From Trissonchulus latispiculum (lineage: Eukaryota > Nematoda > Enoplea > Enoplida > Ironidae): DNA of 64,000 nt. Position numbers and translations under genes: made by a program. This document shows positions 42,007 through 54,463 of this stretch, piece after piece (the first letter of the stretch is position 1; every line of letters begins with the position of its first letter). The notes below the pieces were generated by a model. The model was not told the origin of the DNA and made no database searches. It saw only the letters and a list, made by a program, of their open reading frames with translations. The stretch lies in the NCBI GenBank assembly GCA_030248195.1, contig JASAND010030931.1, positions 1 through 64,000 of the forward strand. The letters are read 5' to 3'.

Positions 42007-44262
42007 GGTGGTGATTCCCTTTGGTCACATAAAGTTTGCACCATTATTACGAGTTCATTACTTGGAGTTAAGAAGCCAGTTTTATACCATAATGTAGCTT
42101 GACATTTTCTCTTTTTAATGCATGCCACGAAACTAATGTTGCCTTTCTAAAATATTTTTAACATATTTTAGAAGAAGTATAATCTTCCAGAATTTTTGCA
42201 GACTCAAGTAAATTTTTTCGCGAGACATCGGTTATATCATGCGATACCTCCATCAAATAGCTGGGGACGATTTTTTATTTATTGTGAAAGCGCTCTTCGT
42301 TATAGAGAAATAAGCTGAAATGTGTGCATTACCTGTATTTTGCCTACTTTTTCCAAATTTGTCAAGCGATTACTTTAGCTAGAAATAGGGTTGTGCCGTT
42401 AAGAAATTTCTCGGGCCGGGCTCGGGCTCGGGCCATCCAACCTCCTCGGGCCGGGCTTCGGGCCGGGCTGGCCCGGCCCGAGCCCGGCCCGGAGCCCGAG
42501 GCCCGCTTCACCGCCCGAGCCCGTAGCCCGATTCACGGCCCGAGCGGCCCGAGGAGCCCGAGCGGCCCGAAGAGCCCGAACGGCCCGAGTGCGGCTCGAG
42601 CGGGCCCGAGGGTAGCCCGAGCAGCCCAAGTGACCCAAATATAGCCCGACCGCTGCGGAGAGGCCCAAAATGGCTCAAACAGCATCCAGTTTGCCGAGTA
42701 TATAGTTTTATTAGTATTACACATCGGTAAACCCAAAATGAACTTTCATGGTTCGATTAGCTGTAACTTCAAGTGCAACATTAGCTATTGTTTGAAGCTT
42801 TTCATTTATTAATTTTCAGATAATGGTTTGAGCACTAATTTGTAACCACACACTAGAGCTATAAAGCTTATGTATTTTATAGATTGTAAAGTTTTTGGTT
42901 ATTGAATCATCCAAAAAGGATAAAGATAAATCACTCACACAGCTTATACTTAGCAGATTTAAACACACAATTGACCACTGACTAAAACGTGGGAAGTTGG
43001 CGAAGCTTTACTGTTAGCTTCCTTGTACCAAACCAGGGTTTGTCTGCCGCCGTAGCAGAGTAACTAAAATAGTTCCTTCTGAATGTTTGTTGTTTGTTTG
43101 AAGACAATTTGCCGCCAACTAATCCATAACTTTTTGCATATGGAGAAAACCTGTATAAAGTTTGGCATTTCGCAACCTGCTTGCTAATAGCATTTGGATA
43201 GTAGAATTATGTTTTAATATTATATTTAAATTTAATATTAATATTTATTTAAGCTTGTCTGTATACATTTTGCTTCAAATGTATCGCTTCTGACATGTAT
43301 GTATGTATGTGTGTATAAGCGCCGAAGAAGACAACAGTGTGTGAACAAAGGAAGCCACAAGTCACAACGAAAAAATCAATATTTTTCACCAATGACAAAC
43401 TACTCAAATAGCCCGGAAAGCCCGAGAGGCCCGAGCGGCCCGAGTGGCCCGAGCGGCCCAAATGGCCCGAGCGGCCCGAACGGCCCGAGTGGCCCGAACG
43501 GCCCGAGTCGGGCCGGGCTCAACTGAGAACTCGGGCCGGGGGCGGGGCGGGCGGTCCCTTTATAAACTGGGGCCGGGCCGGTTTGGGGCCGGCCGGAGCC
43601 CGCGCCCGAGCCCGGCCCGAGCCCGAAGCCCGCTTCACGGCCCTGGCACAACCCTAGCTAGAAAGCAGCAATCGGGGCAACTAAAAAATCGTCCCTGGGT
43701 ATATTTGTGCAGAACACATTTGTTCAGTAGCAACACTCCAGCTTGCATTGTGAATGCTCCACAATCTTTGGAAAAAATTGGTCGTGTTGCAAAAACTACA
43801 TTTTTTATGATAGCAGCCTATAGGATAGCAGTTGGAAGACGATCATGCGTCGGATAATTTGTCCCTGAGAGACCTTCAGATCGACACCCTTAGTTTGATT
43901 TTACGGCTTGTGTAGTTCAAGAAATGTTGGATTATTTGATTTCTGCAAAAGTGACAAGTTTTCGACCCGAAAACAAGAAACTCGGCTATATCTCACGGTA
44001 GACAAAAGCTAGAAACTTGCTTTAAAAAGCAAAAACGTGAAGCTCAATGAGATCTTTCGAATGAATATAGTCGTAACTGTATAGCAGCTGCCAAACGGTC
44101 GGGAATCGGGAAAAACAAATCTGACCGGAAATCTCGAATTATTTAATCGGGATTGCGCAGAGGGTGTTAGAACGCTAAAAGAACTTATTCGGTAAGTTTC
44201 ATCAAATTTAATCTTGATGTACGCCACCAAATAACAATATGTGCCCAAAAGGAATCACCACC
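42007..44262 (+). mobile_element. Family A TTAA element, copy 9, interrupted by a MULE-type element
   Basis: TTAA at 42003 and 44263. Removing the insert at 42386-43655 and one 9-bp duplication leaves 977 bp, the normal length of the family, giving a dated nesting order. Confidence 0.85.
42386..43655. mobile_element. MULE-type non-autonomous element with GGCCCGA tandem repeats
   Basis: Ends TAGGGTTGTGCCG and GGCACAACCCT. Flanked by AGCTAGAAA at 42377-42385 and again at 43656-43664; uninterrupted family A copies have it once, which proves the 9-bp duplication. Both subterminal regions are runs of GGCCCGA/CGGGCC; the 700-bp middle is A+T-rich and non-coding. Pro/Arg-rich ORFs here are translated repeats. 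Confidence 0.85.
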
Positions 44263-44284
44263 TTAAGAGGACATGTTCTCTTAA

Positions 44285-44351
44285 GGTGGTGATTCCCTTT
44301 GGTCACATAAAGTTTGCACCATTATTGCTCATTCATTACTTGGAGTTAAGA
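44285..44351 (+). mobile_element. Family A element, copy 10, truncated after 66 bp
   Basis: GGTGGTGATTCCCTTTGG after TTAA at 44281, only 15 bp beyond the end of copy 9; breaks off at TTAAGAACCC. Confidence 0.75.
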
Positions 44352-46770
44352 ACCCATTTAATTAAACCCAGTTAATCACTAAGGTTTCCCTCGTCGTCTG
44401 CGTCGCCGTAGACAAACTGAATAGGCTCCAGACTGATCTATTTCTCCCGACATCGTCGACTCAGCGGCTTCCTATCCAATCTAGTATCAACTACAACGAC
44501 TTAAGCTCTGATCCTAATTAACTATTTACTATGTCAAGTTACCTTAATGTCAGACAGCACAAACACACAAGATCAAGTACACTACAAATCTATTGCAAGA
44601 ACTGATACGACAGGAATCCGTTCACCGCTTAGCCACTAAACCCAAAGCTATGATCAGTCACAGGTCCCTACTCCGAATCTTAGCAGAAGAACTAGAGCTG
44701 AAACTTAAGAAAATTTTGGTTAGATTAGTATTTTAACCTAGTGGTTGACACACGTGCACTAACACACGCACTCACACAAACAGTACTCGTTTCTCAGATT
44801 GCGAAGTGATTCGCCGTCACACAATGATTTGGTTTCCGGGGTCGAGGGGGGGGAGTTCCCTATATGCTGCCTATATGTACCTGAAAAGTGTGCACAAGTC
44901 CACCCGTTCCCGGTCACGAATAGTTACCAGCAATACGCACCAGCAGAAAACCAGTAACTATTCTATCCTCTGCTAAGAGGACGACCTGCGAACTTTGTAA
45001 ACTTTGCTTAAACTTTAAAGCGAGAGAATTTGAGCAGACTTGGTAGAGCAAACAAAAACAGAGCAGAACAAAGAACAGATAATTTTTGACAGAAAGATTA
45101 CAAACATTTTTCAAAACAGAGTAAACTGTTGAGAGTTAACGATTTTGGCAAGGATCTTCGAATTCTTTAATAGAACCAACTTAACATCCACCCCAGACCC
45201 CAATCCCAGATATGACAGTCCTAAAGTTCTCGATGTGTGTCCCAAAGCCAGAGAACGACTCTCAGCAAAGATTCTAAGACTCAGAGAAGGCTCAGCAAAT
45301 TGACGTTTGGCAACTGAATTCCGAGAGATAAGGACAGACCAGCACAGGCGATGCGGTCAGCGACAGAAGCGAAGGTCCAGGAGTGATCCGGAACGGCGTC
45401 ACTCACACATGGCAAATCAAGCAGAAACCAAAGACCACGGCACAGGCTGATATCCGGGCAAGAACCGAGAGAGCAGGGCCGAGGATCCACAGGATCAGGA
45501 CGCCTGGCGCGGAGAGACAGAACAGCGAGGAGGAGAGCAGAGCTGGACAGGTCCAAGAAGAGACCTGCGCTAGAACTGAATCAAATGGGTTAAAACCTTG
45601 TCGGTTTTAACCCTGGTTCAGCGATATTAACTGGATTTCATCCAGGACAGAGGGAAAGTTCGCTACTTTTGATTCGAAAGTACTAGACTTAACCTGGATC
45701 AAAGGTTTGGAACAGAACTAGCGAGAACTTGTGAGTTTCGAAACTGTAACTGGACGAATAAATTTTTCTTTTAGGCATTCCCTCGAAAGTAAAAGAAACG
45801 ATTAGTTGATAATTTTGTCTTTAAAACAGGAAAACGAGTAGAGGGGATTTCCGCTGGAAATCCCCCACCAATGACGTATCCTAGACTTCCTTCCCAGGAA
45901 ATCTAGGGAAACCCAGCTAATATCTGCCGATATTAGCATACAAGCATGAAAGCAACGCTAAAATTGTCAATCAATAGTCTAGGGCGGCGAGAGCCCGATT
46001 TCAACAATAACTTTCGAATAGGGGACTCAAGGTCCAATTAGGTCGTCATTTTTTGACTCGCACTTACATAAATTTAAGAAAATCCTAAAGGGGAGTTGGG
46101 TCCGCTAGTCCTAAAGGGCTAATTTATGAAAACAGGCTTCTGAAGCCCAACCCGTTTTATGCCAACCTTCCCCCCAGGAGTGCACGTGTGTACACCTGGC
46201 ACTCCCACTAAATCAGCCAACTCCAAAATCGATTGAGCCAAACTTGTTAGGTCGTCCTGTGATTGAGCCAAGCATAATTAGGATTGAGCCGCCCTCTGTT
46301 AATTAGAAAAAGACGTTTTATTATGGGAGTGCTAAATGTCACTTATCACTCCCATGATTGAGCCATGCTTCGAAAATTTGTGCAAAAGTTCTACATAGTG
46401 ACTATTGATTGAGCCACCAATTCATTTGCCGTTGCTTTCTTCCCTACACTAATAATTTAACTCCGAATATTCAAAATTACAGTTCGCTGATTACCGATGA
46501 ATGTAAGAAAAAGCTAGCTAACAAAAGGCTTAATAACTGTCAGCTCAAATTCTATCTAAACTACTTTCTAATTTTTGGATTCGGAAATCGGATCGAATTT
46601 GAGATGGGAGGCACTGCGACTACATTGCATCAGATCGACTATCGAGCAGCTATTTATTAAGCTGGAAATGTTGTGATTCCGATTAGAGCCCCCTTTTGCA
46701 TTAACGTGGTTTGTTTTGTCGCTAATAAGTTATTCGGCGAATAAAATGGTAGTTGCGGTGCGGACCGGTC
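44352..46770. repeat. Hairpin-rich repeat region related to the intron 1 element
   Basis: No supported ORF. Strong stems: GGGGATTTCC/GGAAATCCCC (45843-45866), CCTAGACTTCC/GGAAATCTAGG (45888-45913), GCTAATATC/GATATTAGC (45918-45940), GGAGTGC/GCACTCC (46177-46204), ATGGGAGTG/CACTCCCAT (46324-46355). GATTGAGCCA recurs five times at 46220-46410. Part is shared inverted with 24.9-25.1 kb. Confidence 0.6.
46428..46565 (+). repeat. Inverted-repeat arm 1 (partner 52425-52560)
   Basis: CCGTTGCTTTCTTCCCTACA through AAAGCTAGCTAACAAAAGGC is almost base-for-base the complement of 52432-52557. Weaker similarity extends outward (AAGACGTTTTATT near 46308 against 52628). Confidence 0.85.
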
Positions 46771-46774
46771 GGTC

Positions 46775-48050
46775 ATAGGTGTAACGGAGATGTGTGGTGG
46801 GGGTGGTCTGTAGTTCTACCAGGGGGGGCTCCCCCAGAATTTTCCGTCTCATTCACCCCCTCCCCCCGAGAATTTTTAACTTATCCTCCCCCGACTATTG
46901 GCTACCCCTTGGCGCCAAAGAGCTGAAAATGGCCATTTTCTGAAAAATTTTTCTACATTTTAGCTTAAAATCGCTTTAAAACGCATGAAACCCTTGAACG
47001 ATAAAAACAAGACTTGTTGTCTCCAAAAAGCGTTAAAATACAGAAATTTTTGCGTTTTTAGACCACTTTTGGATGAGCTGAGCTGAGGTCCCAAGTTGGG
47101 GGGATGTCTAAAATCGCATTTTCAGCCGTTTCTAATGCCAGAAAACATCCTAATATGTAGTAATTTCAACGTTAGACAGTGGTTTTAAACTCGAAAACCA
47201 GCCCGCCAACATGTTTCCAAGTCCAAAATAAGGTCAATATTGAATCAGAAAGTCCAATGTCCAAGTCCAATATATATATACAATTAAAACGTGTATACAT
47301 TTCTTGCAATAATAAGCACTTTAAACCAAAACTTTGGATTTTTTGAAAATGTTTTAACATTGGCCCCAAAAATCATACATCTTGGCTCAAACTAAATGTG
47401 TTCTAAATTGGCCAAAAATTAGGAATTTTAAACTTTGAATAAATCTTCAAAACATTTCCACAGTTTGGCTTAAACTGATTTTATTGCGAGGCTCATTTTT
47501 CAACTCTCATGGAGGTCTTTCTGATTGAATATTCTTGTCATTAGAAACGGCTGAAATTGCGATTTTTGGCATTAAAAATGGAAAACAGTTTGGGGTGCTG
47601 TAAAAGGAGGGTCTTCCAAATCTTTTGGGGGTGGGTGACCCCCACCTAAATTTTCCTTTACCCCCTTGATCGCCCCTACATCCGTGGTTTTTCTTTTGTG
47701 CGGGGGGGGGGGGGGGGGCGCCCCCCCCCCACTTGACCCCTTCCCTCCACTTTTGTGGGCTCCCTCCACTCACTATAAGGTGTCCAGAAAATGGCAAATT
47801 TCAAAGATTTTTGGTCAAAATTTTTAAAAATTTTCCGGCTTCCCGGAATTTTTTGGTAAAAAATCGTCAATTTTGATAATAAAGCTTGACTTTTGAGTAC
47901 TTTCGAGCTTAGTTGTAGCAGTATATGTAGAAAATACGTAAGTTTTACGTTATTTTTAGCATTTTTAGCCCATTTTATATCCCCCACTTTTGGTCTTCCC
48001 ACCACTTTCTCCCCACTTTTTTTGGCCTAGAGAAAACCCAGACACCTATG
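46775..48050 (-). mobile_element. G/C-tract element with ACACCTATG ends
   Basis: Starts CATAGGTGTAACGG and ends ACACCTATG. The interior (CTAATGCCAGAAAACATCC, GTGGTTTTAAACTCG, AACATGTTTCCAAGTCCAAA) is the diverged reverse complement of 1690-1925, and GAAACGGCTGAAA at 47544 also repeats inverted within it. Poly-G/poly-C runs punctuate both copies. Confidence 0.6.
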
Positions 48051-50270
48051 TATATATGTTTGCTAAATCGTGTTTCTTTCACTAATTTCGCAATTATGCG
48101 TACAACTGGCGATTTTTCGAGGAAACTGCGGTTTACACTCTGGAAAAGGATTGGGTTTTCTTGATTTCAATCCTTTTCCAGACCAGAACTCAGTTCCTTA
48201 GTTCCAATCGGATTTGAACTATATATACGTATATACATAAGAAGCTGTACACGCCTTGCATATATAATGGAATTGCGGCTCATCGAATTATTTCATTGGG
48301 TAAGTGTTTTGTTTAGATGTTTATGGAATTTGCATATACGTATATGTTGGGTACTGGTACTACAGTGATTAGTCTTATTCAGGGGGATGCATTTTCGTGG
48401 TGGATCTGGGGTGAACCAGTGTTTTTTGCTCAAAAACGCGTGTAATTATATACACATTTTTTCTGAAAAATAGCAAAAAAATTTTGGAGAGGAGTGCAAG
48501 TACCGTAATACAGATAAACGTCCGTCGGCCAAAAACACTGGGGTGGACACGCTCCGACTATTTCGGATGTATCTACTATTATGCAACGACCCCTATAATA
48601 TGTGTGAAAAGTGGCTGGAGACACTAAAAGAAGCTGCGCAAAATCCTGCGCAGATTTATTGCCAAAATTGTAGAGACATCGAGTTTAGTATGTCTGGGAA
48701 GTTTCAGCCCCGACACTTACCGTTAAAAAAGTTGTGCCCGGACCGGTTATGGCGGCGATGATTTTCCGGTTTCTCCTATTTGATGGTGGTATTATGCATA
48801 ATGTTCACCGCTTTCGCGTGAACTGCAGCGGCGGGCCAACCTAAAGGGCTATAGGGTATAGCAGTATCCTCTAAAAAATTTGAGAATCGCAACTTTTTTT
48901 ACAATTTCTAATGCAGCATGCAACCGTTTGCTGCCGTTTCTACGGCCAGATTAGGTCATGTTATGGGTTCAGGTGCCTTGACATAAAGAGAATCTGATAT
49001 ACGTATACTTCCACTGTATAAGCAAGTTTTAGCAGACAGCAAAGTGCACTTAGTATTAGCATGGCCGAAATAAATAGCAATAAATAGCTTCATTAGCTGT
49101 TAGGCGCTAATAGGGGCAAACTGTGGCTCAACTTCAAGGATTTTGTTTTTCTGGTTTGTGTGCTAGCTCACTTTTTGTTGAAAAATAACCTTTTTATTTT
49201 TAGGCGTTAAAAGCTAGCTAAGCGCAGTAAACATGGGGTCAAAATTTTTTTGTCTCCGATTTAGCAGAAAATGAGCTTATAGGGGTTATTTGACCTGCTG
49301 AATCCGAATATGAAATCCGTTTTTCGACATGACGCTTTCTTCATTCAGTATTCGCTTACAACTGTCTTAGAGCTTTTTGGAGCAATCTCCATCCATCGTT
49401 CGAGAAAGCAATAAGCATTAGCTGGAACTGAAAATGAACCAATTTCTCGAGTTCACTATTCATAGATGGAAGTTTTTGTGAATTCCGGGAACAGGTCGCA
49501 TTTCTGGAATTTAGTTGTACACAAAGATTGTTCAGCTGATCAAGGCCTTTCGAGTCCAGACCCATGGCTGCATAACTGGGGTCATAACTGTTGGTGATGA
49601 AAAACATTTAAATCTGGAAGAATCTTGTTTTCGTGAATTTGGTAATCGAGTGCATTCTGGGAAATGATTGTATTGTTAAACGTGTTCAAATTGTCAAGGG
49701 CTTTTAAATGATAACCATATCATAAGCATCAAAATATTCCGGAAACTTTGAAAAACCGAAAATTACAAAAATTGGGTGCACTTTGGTTGAAAAAGATGTA
49801 AAAAGTGCGAAAGTATGCCACGGAACCAGATCTATTTGATCACGGAAACTAAATCTTAAATGTGCATAAATTTCAGAAAAACCTTTGAATATTTTAGATT
49901 TTCCGGGATTCCGGATTTTCCATGTCGTCTCCATTTCCGAACGATTAAAACATGTACATTGCTTGCTTATAAATCCGACCAAAGTTGATTTTTCGGTTTT
50001 TTACCTTTGATTTTTCAATTTTATCTTATCTTTTTATAATTCTCCCTTCTCACTGTCTATCTTTTGTGTAGTTCTCACTTCTCACTAGGTCTTAAACTCC
50101 CAAAAAAACAAATTGGTATTTTTCAAAGGTGACAACACATCATGCTGCAGCTGCAGCTTCTGATACGGACTAATTATCATAATTATTCAATACGATTCAG
50201 ATGCGAAGTTGAGTTTTTCAAGGTAATGGAATTCAGATTATGATTTCATTTCAAAATTATAATTCAGATT
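48051..50270. other. Unassigned spacer with a decayed foldback relic
   Basis: CTGGAAAAGGATTG/CAATCCTTTTCCAG forms a 14-bp stem at about 48138-48182 and is partly repeated inverted at 51690-51725. 49360-49990 is a diverged relative of the 26427-27595 foldback (TTCCGGAAACTTTG, AAATTGGGTGCACTTTGG). No supported gene. Confidence 0.5.
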
Positions 50271-50273
50271 ATG

Positions 50274-50393
50274 GTCGGATCGGATCGGTCCGATCCGGGG
50301 CTGGATCGGATCGGATCGGATCGGCGGTCATTTGCCGGATCGGATCGGTAGGTGATTTTGGTTGCCGATCCGATCCGATCCACATCACTAGAA
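50274..50393. mobile_element. Short element of GATCGGATC repeats
   Basis: GGTCGGATCGGATCGGTCC at left, CCGATCCGATCCACATCACT at right. The right end, read outward-in, is AGTGATGTGGATCGG, comparable to the AGAGATG ends at 60-63 kb. Target duplication not clear. Confidence 0.5.
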
Positions 50394-50799
50394 AAAAACC
50401 CAGCCGAAATTTTTGCTGGAAGCATGTCAGAACAGTTTTGATTACACCATTCGAAAGAGCGGGTCATTTTTAGTATATACATCTGCATCAAAAAATATCA
50501 ATATTTTTGCAAAAATTCATGTCATATTGACTCTTGAAAATTTCGTCTGTTTAACACATAAACATAGGCAAATTTTGGAAATTTTTTAAAATTGTTTATT
50601 TTTGGCAGTTTAAGCATCCTATCGTGTAGAAAACGCGTTTTTCTTGTATTTAGAGCCAAACTAGACCCATTTTAAGGTAAAAATAAGCATTTTTTGCCAA
50701 ATTAGAAATTTTGGTTTGAAATGGCGCCATCCATGTCCGATTTCGATCCCCCGGAGCACTCACAATAAAACCAACCCAGGTAAAACCTATACCTACTAA

Positions 50800-50965
50800 T
50801 ACCTACTGCTTCTGCGTGTATTTTAGCAGCGCGCCTCCTGCGTCTGCGTGCGTATTTTGACAGCGCGCACCGTGCGCCTTGCCTCTGCGTAGGTCCTTCA
50901 TTTTGCCTTGCGTGGGTGCGTATAGGCGAGGCGTAGGCGAGGTATAGGCGTTGCCCATGCGTGGA
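50800..50965. repeat. GCGTCTGCGTGCG / GGCGAGGCGTAGGCG repeat patch
   Basis: Imperfect GC-rich repeats with GCGCGC, ending TATAGGCGTTGCCCATGCG, which resembles a fragment at 13554. Probably another tandem-repeat element end. Confidence 0.45.
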
Positions 50966-51159
50966 TTGGGCAGACAAAACCAACTTGTGAAGGCTCTACA
51001 AAACGCTACGCTAGGTGGAATTCTTTCTAAGTTTAAACTATTTTGCACCAAACCTAATAATTATTTTCTACTATGTGGCAAAAGACTAGCTAGCTTTTCC
51101 AACATTGAGCTTTTAGTGAAGTTCTTAGCCCCCCTTAACTACAGAATATCATGCATTTT

Positions 51160-52650
51160 TTGGGATTTCTGAGGTCCGAATTTTGGGGGTGGGTAAGGGT
51201 ATAAATACCATTCCTTACAGTTCGGGGGTCGACCGCCGGATTTCTAAAATTTACCCCCCCCCCCCACCACCCTCCAATCAAAATTTCCGGTGAAACTATG
51301 ACCGCAAGAAACAGCCCCATCTCTGCTTGGAATACTTCCGTCAACGCAAGCCGATCCGGTCTGGTATGTATATATACCTCATCTTTTTATCCAGCCACAT
51401 ACATATGTACCTGTGACCATAGGTGTAAGGTGGGGAGTTGGGTGGCTGCACCCCCAACCATTTTTTCAGTCCTCTCCCCACCTCAAATCTAGGGGCTATG
51501 AGTTATGACTATATATGAATCGTAGAAACAAACTAATGCCAACGTATAAAAATTAATACAATACAGTAATGCATTATAAACGTTACACATTCGGAGAAGA
51601 CAACACTTACCCAGTCCAGATTCCACATTGTCTCCCAATTAAAATACAATATCCTGAGTTGAACTGAGGAACTAAGTTCTAGTCTGCCAAAAGGATTGAA
51701 ATTAAAGAAAATTCAACCCTTTTCCAGAGTACAAACCACAGATTCCTCGGATGAAATAATAAAATGTGGCATGTACAAAACAAATCCAAAACAATTTTCC
51801 AGGGAGCAAATGCTGTGAATAGATGAGTGGGTTGGCCTCTCAGGCGGAAGATTATATACACATTGGGGAATCATAGATGTAAAGATAAAGAGGGCAACCA
51901 GCCTCGCCGACCCCCCCCCCTCCCCCCTCCTATGATCGCGACTACCATTTTTGGAGAATCTCAGGAAGAACGGATAATTGTGAGAATTGAACGACGTCAT
52001 ATAAGACCACGAAAAATGCAAAAAGCTAAAAAACCTAAATTTTGAATCTGTAGCGAGACGACCTACCTCCGGGAAGGGGAGGGGGCGACCGCGACGCCCA
52101 CCCCCAAGCCAAATTGACAAAATGACTCGGGGAGCTAACACACCAGGAATGAGGGTACTCTCCATCACATTTCGGGAGCCGACCGCCAAATTTTCAAAGT
52201 TTACCCTCCCCCAACCAAAATTTCCGGTTAAACTGAACACCATCACCCCCCGCCCCCCCGATACACCAATGACCCCCACGAAAAACGAATTGTGAGAATT
52301 TAATAGAGAGTACAACCATTCAAAGGGGGACTCTAATTCACAGCATCTCCCATTCAATAAATAACTACTCAATCTGAAGCAAAGCTTTCCGTTTCAATCC
52401 AACTAATCCATCCATATTTACAATTTAGTTAGAATTTAAACTGACATTTATTAAGCCTTTTGTTAGCTAGCTTTTTCTTACATTCATCGGTAATCAGCGA
52501 ACTGTAATTTTGAATATTCGGAGTTAAATTATTAGTGTAGGGAAGAAAGCAACGGAATGTGGGGTCTAGTCCTAGAGATTTGAAATTTCGAAGCAGGCCA
52601 TCAGGGAGGAAAGGTTAGCACTCCCAAATAAAACGTCTTTCCAAATTAAT
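51160..52650. repeat. Repeat region with duplicated CGACCGCC...TTTCCGGT segments
   Basis: 51220-51300 (GGGGTCGACCGCCGGATTTC to AAAATTTCCGGTGAAAC) is repeated directly at 52165-52225 (GGGAGCCGACCGCCAAATTT to AAAATTTCCGGTTAAAC). Poly-C/poly-G runs are frequent. The 219-codon minus-strand frame at 51713-52372 has no domain and crosses these repeats, so I do not call it. Confidence 0.5.
52425..52560 (-). repeat. Inverted-repeat arm 2 (partner 46428-46565)
   Basis: The complement of arm 1 over about 130 bp with few mismatches; the two enclose 5.9 kb. Confidence 0.85.
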
Positions 52651-52659
52651 TGGGGGTGG

Positions 52660-54463
52660 CTTCATCCTTCTTTTTGTGACTTTTCCCAATTTTCGCGAGG
52701 TTGGTGGGATTGTTTGGTGGACCGATGTTAGGGTGTGGGTGGGGGGGGGGGGGAGGGGAGGGGGGGGCAGGAGTGCCCCAATCCCAACCTGGGGTCCGAG
52801 TAGGAGAAAACTTTTAGAGGAGGGTATCCTAGAAGGGGAGAGGCAGAACCTCTCCCAATAGAACAACTCAGGGGGTGTCTGTGATTCTCTTCCACCCAGC
52901 GTTTTACCCACGGTCGAGAAAAAGAGACGACCGTTCGTCACTAACCCCGAATCACAGACTGACTGGAGTTTGAAATTTTGCTCTCAGGTTAACTTTGTTC
53001 CTTATTGCAATCATCATTCAATGATTGGTCGCTTTCATGATCGCAGTTTGTCATTGTCTGGTTCGAAAGGGAGGACTCCGCCTCCTTTCGAGTGTTTCTC
53101 TTGCTTTCCTTTGAATTTGCACCTGAGCAATTTATCACTCAGGTTACATAACTTTTTATGGCCCAAAGGCCGTTTTTCGAGTGGCCCAGAGTACCCTAAA
53201 ACCCTGGGCCATAAACTTTTATTTCGTTTTTGTTCTGAAGCACCTTTGTCCTGAAATCCATTTCTATAGCTTCTGATATTGTTTGCAAACAGATGAAGAA
53301 TCCAAAGGCAGACCGACAGGCGGACTAGGAAAACGAGAAAGAAGAAGGAGAACTAGAGGAATCGTAATACGAACAGGGGGGCCTAGAAGCCCAAGATGAA
53401 ATGGAGCCGTACCTAAGCTAAATGAACCTCTACCTAGTTTAAACTTAGCTAGAGACCTAATATATTGTGTTTGTTAATATTAATCGCTAGCTCCTCTATT
53501 TTTTCTTTTAGGGGTGACTTGTGCCTTAATTTCAGAGGGGTTCCCCTCTGTCTAGCCTACATGCGTTACTTCTTAGTGAGGGAGAACTAGCGTTGTTTTT
53601 GTGACGTGTAAAAGGCGGAGAACCTCACACACATCCATGCATAGACACTCAGGCTGCACATTACACACTCACACAACTCATCGGAGGGGACCTGTGAATA
53701 AACCCCATATACTTGATGCTGCAAAATTGGAGGCGTTAAAAAATTTAACTAATCTCAACCTCAATTAATGGTGAACGGATTCACTAATACACATGATGAA
53801 TACAAATACAACAAGTACAAACAATTACGACACAGCTCTAAACTAATTTAGTACCCTTTTGTCACAAAACAATCCGTTTAATTTATCCTGTGAAAAGGCA
53901 ATCATATTTCCACCCACAGCCCACAATAACTAACTTCTGTACAATTATGTATATGTACAATATGTATAGGCAAAGCAACAATTACGGATTAAACTACAAT
54001 TTATAAGTACGTACCTAATTATTAAACAATATTAGGTAGTGTTTCACAATTATAAACCATTAGGTTACAAACTTTACAGGTCCAAACTATAGACAAGTTG
54101 GCGAGAATTTCTGCAGAGAGGAGGGTCCACTTTAGGGCCTAGTTTTTGGTGAAAGTTTTCAACAGATCCTTCTAAAAATCAATTTCCCTTAACTTAGAAC
54201 CTTCCTCTATTAAAAAATATAGTTCCTATAATTTTAGCATCACTGGATCAAGACCTATTTTGACTATCACACTAGACTGATGGACCTCTTGAAGCCGAAA
54301 ACGATAAGTGAACCTAATTTTTTAGGAGTAAACCCTGAATCGTATTTTTGACAGATTCTTCTGTGGATCTGTTTCCAGGAACTTTCCTCTATTTACCAAT
54401 ACAACTCGTTTCCATTTTTGTCCGTATTTCATTAAGAGTACATGTTTCCTTAAGCGCGAGAAT
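52660..54463. other. Unassigned spacer with GGCC hairpins
   Basis: Poly-G at 52739-52770. At 53157-53215 stems of GGCCCAAAGGCC type and GGCCCAG/CTGGGCC recall the GGCC hairpins at 22.1-22.5 kb. The right end carries CTTAAGCGCGAGAATACGGT. No gene supported. Confidence 0.4.

Larger units (their letters stand above)
41972..54463. mobile_element. About 12.5-kb nested insertion with CGCGCTTAAGG inverted ends
   Basis: Left junction ACCATATTCTCGCGCTTAAG, right junction CTTAAGCGCGAGAATACGGT: inverted ends with one or two mismatches. TAT on both sides may be the target duplication. The interior is itself composite (TTAA and MULE-type elements, inverted repeats, G/C tracts), with no coherent gene. Confidence 0.5.

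Noticed and set aside
42324..43857. Pro/Gly/Arg-rich ORFs, collagen-like on inspection
   Set aside because: They cover the GGCCCGA arrays of a transposon and cross its boundaries.
51713..52372. 219-codon minus-strand frame
   Set aside because: Crosses repeat boundaries and homopolymers, no domain, no splice context.
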